Position numbers and translations under genes: made by a program
Origin: UBA5336 sp039198685
GTDB lineage: Bacteria > Pseudomonadota > Alphaproteobacteria > Caulobacterales > Hyphomonadaceae
Length of the DNA: 8,318 nucleotides
Assembly: GCA_039198685.1 (NCBI GenBank)
Contig: JBCCTK010000119.1
Span: forward strand, 1-8,318
Reading direction: 5' to 3'
The notes under the pieces: model-generated
Database searches by the model: none
Seen by the model: only the letters and a program-made list of their open reading frames with translations
What the model was told of the DNA's origin: nothing
Shown here: piece by piece, positions 5,697 through 8,318 of the stretch
How positions within the stretch are numbered: position 1 is the stretch's first letter
Layout of the letters: every line of letters begins with the position of its first letter

Positions 5697-6857
5697 ATGA
5701 CCGACGACACCATCAAGCAAGACACTGTAATTGAGGACGGCCAGGCGTTGCGGGATGAGCCGATTGACGCCGAATTCCGGGAGGCCGCCGAACCGATGGT
5801 TCAAAAGCGCGGTCCGGGATGGTCGTCGGCGTTCATGATGATGTTGCTCTCATGTTTAGGCGGCGGTGTGCTGGGCTATGCGGGTGCGGAGCGCGTTCCA
5901 GGTCTTCTCGGCGGTCGGTCGGGCGCTGAGCTTCCCGGCGATTTCGTCACAGAGTCAGATCTGGCGGAATGGCAAAACACACGCGAAGCAGCGGCTGACA
6001 CGCTCAGTAGCGATCTTGAAGCGCTTGCGCTGCGCTTGGCTAATGCTGAAGGCAGCCTTGAAACGCTAGTAGCCACTGCTGAGTCCGATGTTTCGGATCG
6101 TGTCGCAGTCTTGACGGCACGACTCGATGCCATCGAGACCCTGCCAACGGAAGATGGCGAGCCGACCGATAGTGCTCTCAACCGGTCACTCGCCAGCGCC
6201 ATTGCCCGCATCGACAGGCTGGAAGCACGGATTGCTGAGCGTGATGACATTTCTAAGGCGGAGTTGACGCAGTTGCGTGCAGAACTTGATCGCGTCGCAA
6301 GCCGCATCGACAGTCGATCCGTTTCGGGTGCCGGGCCTGGCAATACTCTGGCGGAAGCCGCCCTGGCCCTGTCGACCATTGAGGCAGCCGCCCGCCGGGG
6401 ACAGGATTTTTCCGCCGCCTTTTCCGTGCTTCAGCGGGCACGTCCGGAGTCTCCGACCGTAGCCCAGATCGCTCCCATTGCAGCGAGCGGTGCGCCCACA
6501 TTGGCGCAGTTAAAGTCCGATTTCGACGCGATTTCCCGACAGATTGAAGATGTTCTGGAGCGCCGGGGAAGTGGTGGCGCGGCTGGGGCCGCAGGGCGAT
6601 TGTTTGGAGATCTGGTGAGCGTGCGAAGCCCAGATGTTTCCGAGGATTTTGCAACCCTCGACGAGGCGCGTACAGCCCTCGACCGGGACGATCTATTCGG
6701 GGCAAGCACTGCTTTGTCCCGCCTTGAAGGCGATGCGGAAACGCTCGCTGCGGAGTGGATCGTACAAGCCGAAGCGCGCCGCGCCCTGGAGCGTGCGCTC
6801 GATACACTCAGGCTCGATCTGATGGTAGAAGATCAAGCGCCAGCGGGGGCACCATGA
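5697..6857 (+). CDS. Alphaproteobacterial Mic60/mitofilin-like membrane protein
   Basis: A 386-residue protein with the layout of bacterial Mic60, the ancestor of the mitochondrial cristae-organising protein. It has an acidic N-terminal segment (1-36), one transmembrane helix at about 43-63 (SSAFMMMLLSCLGGGVLGYAG), a long alpha-helical coiled-coil stretch at about 85-208 with heptad-like Leu/Ala spacing, and a C-terminal mitofilin-type domain from about 218. That domain includes GRLFGDLVSVRS (300-311) and the helices at 320-373. Its place between hemD and hemY is the conserved location of this family in Alphaproteobacteria. It is expected to sit in the inner membrane with the coiled coil in the periplasm; homologues bend membranes and bind outer-membrane partners. 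The ATG at 5697 is the only good start because an in-frame TAA lies at 5685-5687. The nearest strong Shine-Dalgarno (AAGGAA, 5672-5677) is 19 bases away, farther than usual. The stop overlaps the hemY start as ATGA. Confidence 0.87.
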   Translation: MTDDTIKQDTVIEDGQALRDEPIDAEFREAAEPMVQKRGPGWSSAFMMMLLSCLGGGVLGYAGAERVPGLLGGRSGAELPGDFVTESDLAEWQNTREAAADTLSSDLEALALRLANAEGSLETLVATAESDVSDRVAVLTARLDAIETLPTEDGEPTDSALNRSLASAIARIDRLEARIAERDDISKAELTQLRAELDRVASRIDSRSVSGAGPGNTLAEAALALSTIEAAARRGQDFSAAFSVLQRARPESPTVAQIAPIAASGAPTLAQLKSDFDAISRQIEDVLERRGSGGAAGAAGRLFGDLVSVRSPDVSEDFATLDEARTALDRDDLFGASTALSRLEGDAETLAAEWIVQAEARRALERALDTLRLDLMVEDQAPAGAP

Positions 6858-8299
6858 TACGTGGAACCACACTTCTTTTTGCGGTCCTGATCATTGTTTT
6901 GCTTGGTGGGCTGGGATTCTGGCTCGCCAATATCGGCGGCAGCATCGAATTGATCCTCCCGGATGGCACGACCACGGGGCTTCCCCTTGGTTTTGCCATC
7001 CTTGCTGGCGTTTTGTTCGCAGGCCTCATTGCCGTTATATGGTGGATCTTTACTGGCCTGGTCACAATGCCTTGGACCCTCGGGAAGGCGCGCAAGGCGG
7101 GACAGATTAAGAAAGCCAATCGCGCTCTGGCAGAAGGGCTGCTCGCCGCTGAGGCAGGCGACGCCAAAACGGCCCTAAAGCTGGCTCGACGGGCTTCCAA
7201 GCATGCAGAAGATGATCGCCTGAAATTGCTTCTGGAAGCCCGCGCTGCTGAAGCTGGAGAGGACTGGAGTGAGGCCGAGCGTGCTTGGGGCCAGTTGATG
7301 CGCCTGCCAGGCGGCCAGCTTGCGGGCCTTCGCGGGGCTGCGTCGGCGGCGATAGAACGCGGTGATAGCTCCGTGGCTGAAACCCGGGCCCGTGAGGCGC
7401 TGGAACTGAAATCGGGTGCAGATTGGCCGTTCAACTCGCTTTTTGATCTTCAGGTTAGTCAGGGACGCTGGGAGTCTGCCCTTGATACTCTGGCGCTTGG
7501 TGAACGCAGTGGTGTCATGGCGGGCAAACCTCTAATGCGCCGGCGCGCTGTTCTGCTGACCGCGAACGCTTCGGCTCTTGGGCCGGACCACCGACATCCT
7601 GCACAGCGCGCTCTGGCAGAAGCCATTAAATCCGCGCCGGATTTTCCGCCGGCGGCCTGGTATGGCGCGCGCCACCTGATGGTTGATGGGAAGCTCAAGG
7701 CGGCCCAGAGTGTATTGGAACTGGCTTGGAAGGCGCGGCCTCATCCCGCGCTGGCGCAATTGTCCCGCCGCCTGGACCCGGAAGAGAAATCGAAGGCAGA
7801 CCGGGCGCGCCTGGAGGGCTTGATCAAAGCCAATCCAGGTCACCGCGAAAGCAGGATCCTGAAGTCAGAGCTGGCCATGGAGGCTGAGAAGTGGACCGAG
7901 GCCGTTCGTGAACTTGCCCTGCTGATTGAGGAAAAGCCGACCGCGCGCCTGAGCCTGCTGATGCAACGGGCGCTGACAGGGTATGGCGATACTGGCGAAG
8001 CCACGCGCTGGTCTGTGATGGCCGCGACAGCTGCGCGCGAGGCGGACTGGTCCGATATTGATCCGCGCGGAGGGGCGTTTGACTTCAGCCAGAAAGACTG
8101 GTCGCGCCTCGTCTATGCCTTTGGCGACACCGGAGAACTCGTCCATCCGCGCTATGAGGATTTCTCACGCGAATTGGAAGCCGGCAAGCCGGTCACCCTG
8201 CCGAAGCCTGAACAAATGGTTCCAAAAGCGAAAGCGAAGGCCGAACGTGTCGAGACGCACCCTACGCAAGGGGATGTTAAACCTGAAGCGGCAGAGTAG
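6854..8299 (+). CDS. hemY: HemY-family inner-membrane helical-repeat protein
   Basis: A 481-residue protein of the HemY (HemY_N plus TPR) family of proteobacteria, linked by gene position to haem synthesis; it is not the protoporphyrinogen oxidase also called HemY in Gram-positives. Two transmembrane helices lie at about 5-25 and 46-69, separated by a short loop with a small strand pair (SIELILPDGTTTGLPLG, 30-46). A basic cytoplasmic stretch GKARKAGQIKKANRA (77-91) begins the first TPR-like helix pair. Helical repeats continue to about 400, for example RALAEGLLAAEAGDAKTALK (90-109), WSEAERAWGQLMRL (138-151) and WTEAVRELALLIEEKP (347-362). The tail from 445 is Lys/Pro/Glu-rich and probably disordered. 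The ATG at 6854 shares ATGA with the end of mic60 and has GGGGG four bases upstream. The molecular role is not settled; a scaffold for late haem enzymes has been proposed for the family. Confidence 0.9.
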   Translation: MIRGTTLLFAVLIIVLLGGLGFWLANIGGSIELILPDGTTTGLPLGFAILAGVLFAGLIAVIWWIFTGLVTMPWTLGKARKAGQIKKANRALAEGLLAAEAGDAKTALKLARRASKHAEDDRLKLLLEARAAEAGEDWSEAERAWGQLMRLPGGQLAGLRGAASAAIERGDSSVAETRAREALELKSGADWPFNSLFDLQVSQGRWESALDTLALGERSGVMAGKPLMRRRAVLLTANASALGPDHRHPAQRALAEAIKSAPDFPPAAWYGARHLMVDGKLKAAQSVLELAWKARPHPALAQLSRRLDPEEKSKADRARLEGLIKANPGHRESRILKSELAMEAEKWTEAVRELALLIEEKPTARLSLLMQRALTGYGDTGEATRWSVMAATAAREADWSDIDPRGGAFDFSQKDWSRLVYAFGDTGELVHPRYEDFSRELEAGKPVTLPKPEQMVPKAKAKAERVETHPTQGDVKPEAAE

Positions 8300-8318
8300 C
8301 GGTGCAGCGGCGCTTGCC

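Noticed and set aside
6808..7434. Minus-strand open frame rich in Ser, Ala and Arg opposite hemY
   Set aside because: Composition is typical of an antisense shadow of an Ala/Leu-rich GC-rich gene.
1..8318. CRISPR arrays, insertion sequences, tRNA or rRNA genes, phage genes
   Set aside because: No regularly spaced repeats, transposase or integrase motifs, tRNA-like cloverleaf sequences or rRNA segments were seen on reading either strand.

Overview
This window looks like a chromosomal segment of an alphaproteobacterium. The base composition is high in G+C and codons end mostly in G or C. The gene order hemC-hemD-mic60-hemY is the haem cluster arrangement known from that class. The style of the proteins and one Caulobacter-like promoter candidate suggest the Hyphomonadaceae/Maricaulales/Caulobacterales side, but that finer placement is an inference.

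Left part (1-1044, plus strand): the 3' end of an M16-family zinc peptidase-like gene, whose start lies outside the window. After a 69-base gap comes an unrecognised small ORF. Its first ~87 codons look protein-coding; its second half looks like non-coding sequence and holds a long imperfect hairpin. Middle part (1041-3920, minus strand): a gene for a class I SAM-dependent methyltransferase of unknown substrate, then a feruloyl-CoA synthase-type AMP-forming ligase that probably has its own promoter in the 69-base gap between them. The ligase and the small ORF converge and overlap at their ends.

Right part (3997-8299, plus strand): a tight four-gene unit. HemC (hydroxymethylbilane synthase) and HemD (uroporphyrinogen-III synthase) carry out consecutive steps of tetrapyrrole synthesis. 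They are followed by a bacterial Mic60/mitofilin homologue, a membrane-anchored coiled-coil protein, and by HemY, a two-pass inner-membrane protein with a helical-repeat domain. The genes overlap by 11 bases (hemC/hemD) and 4 bases (mic60/hemY), and 28 bases separate hemD and mic60, so they are probably one transcript with translational coupling. The unit reads divergently from the methyltransferase across a 76-base spacer.

Most of the window is ordinary, well-known gene content. I found no mobile element, CRISPR array, RNA gene or clearly new system. The items most worth a second look are the half-degenerate ORF at 520-1044 with its hairpin, the departure from the usual HemC motif around residues 198-208, and the substrate of the methyltransferase beside the feruloyl-CoA synthase-like gene.
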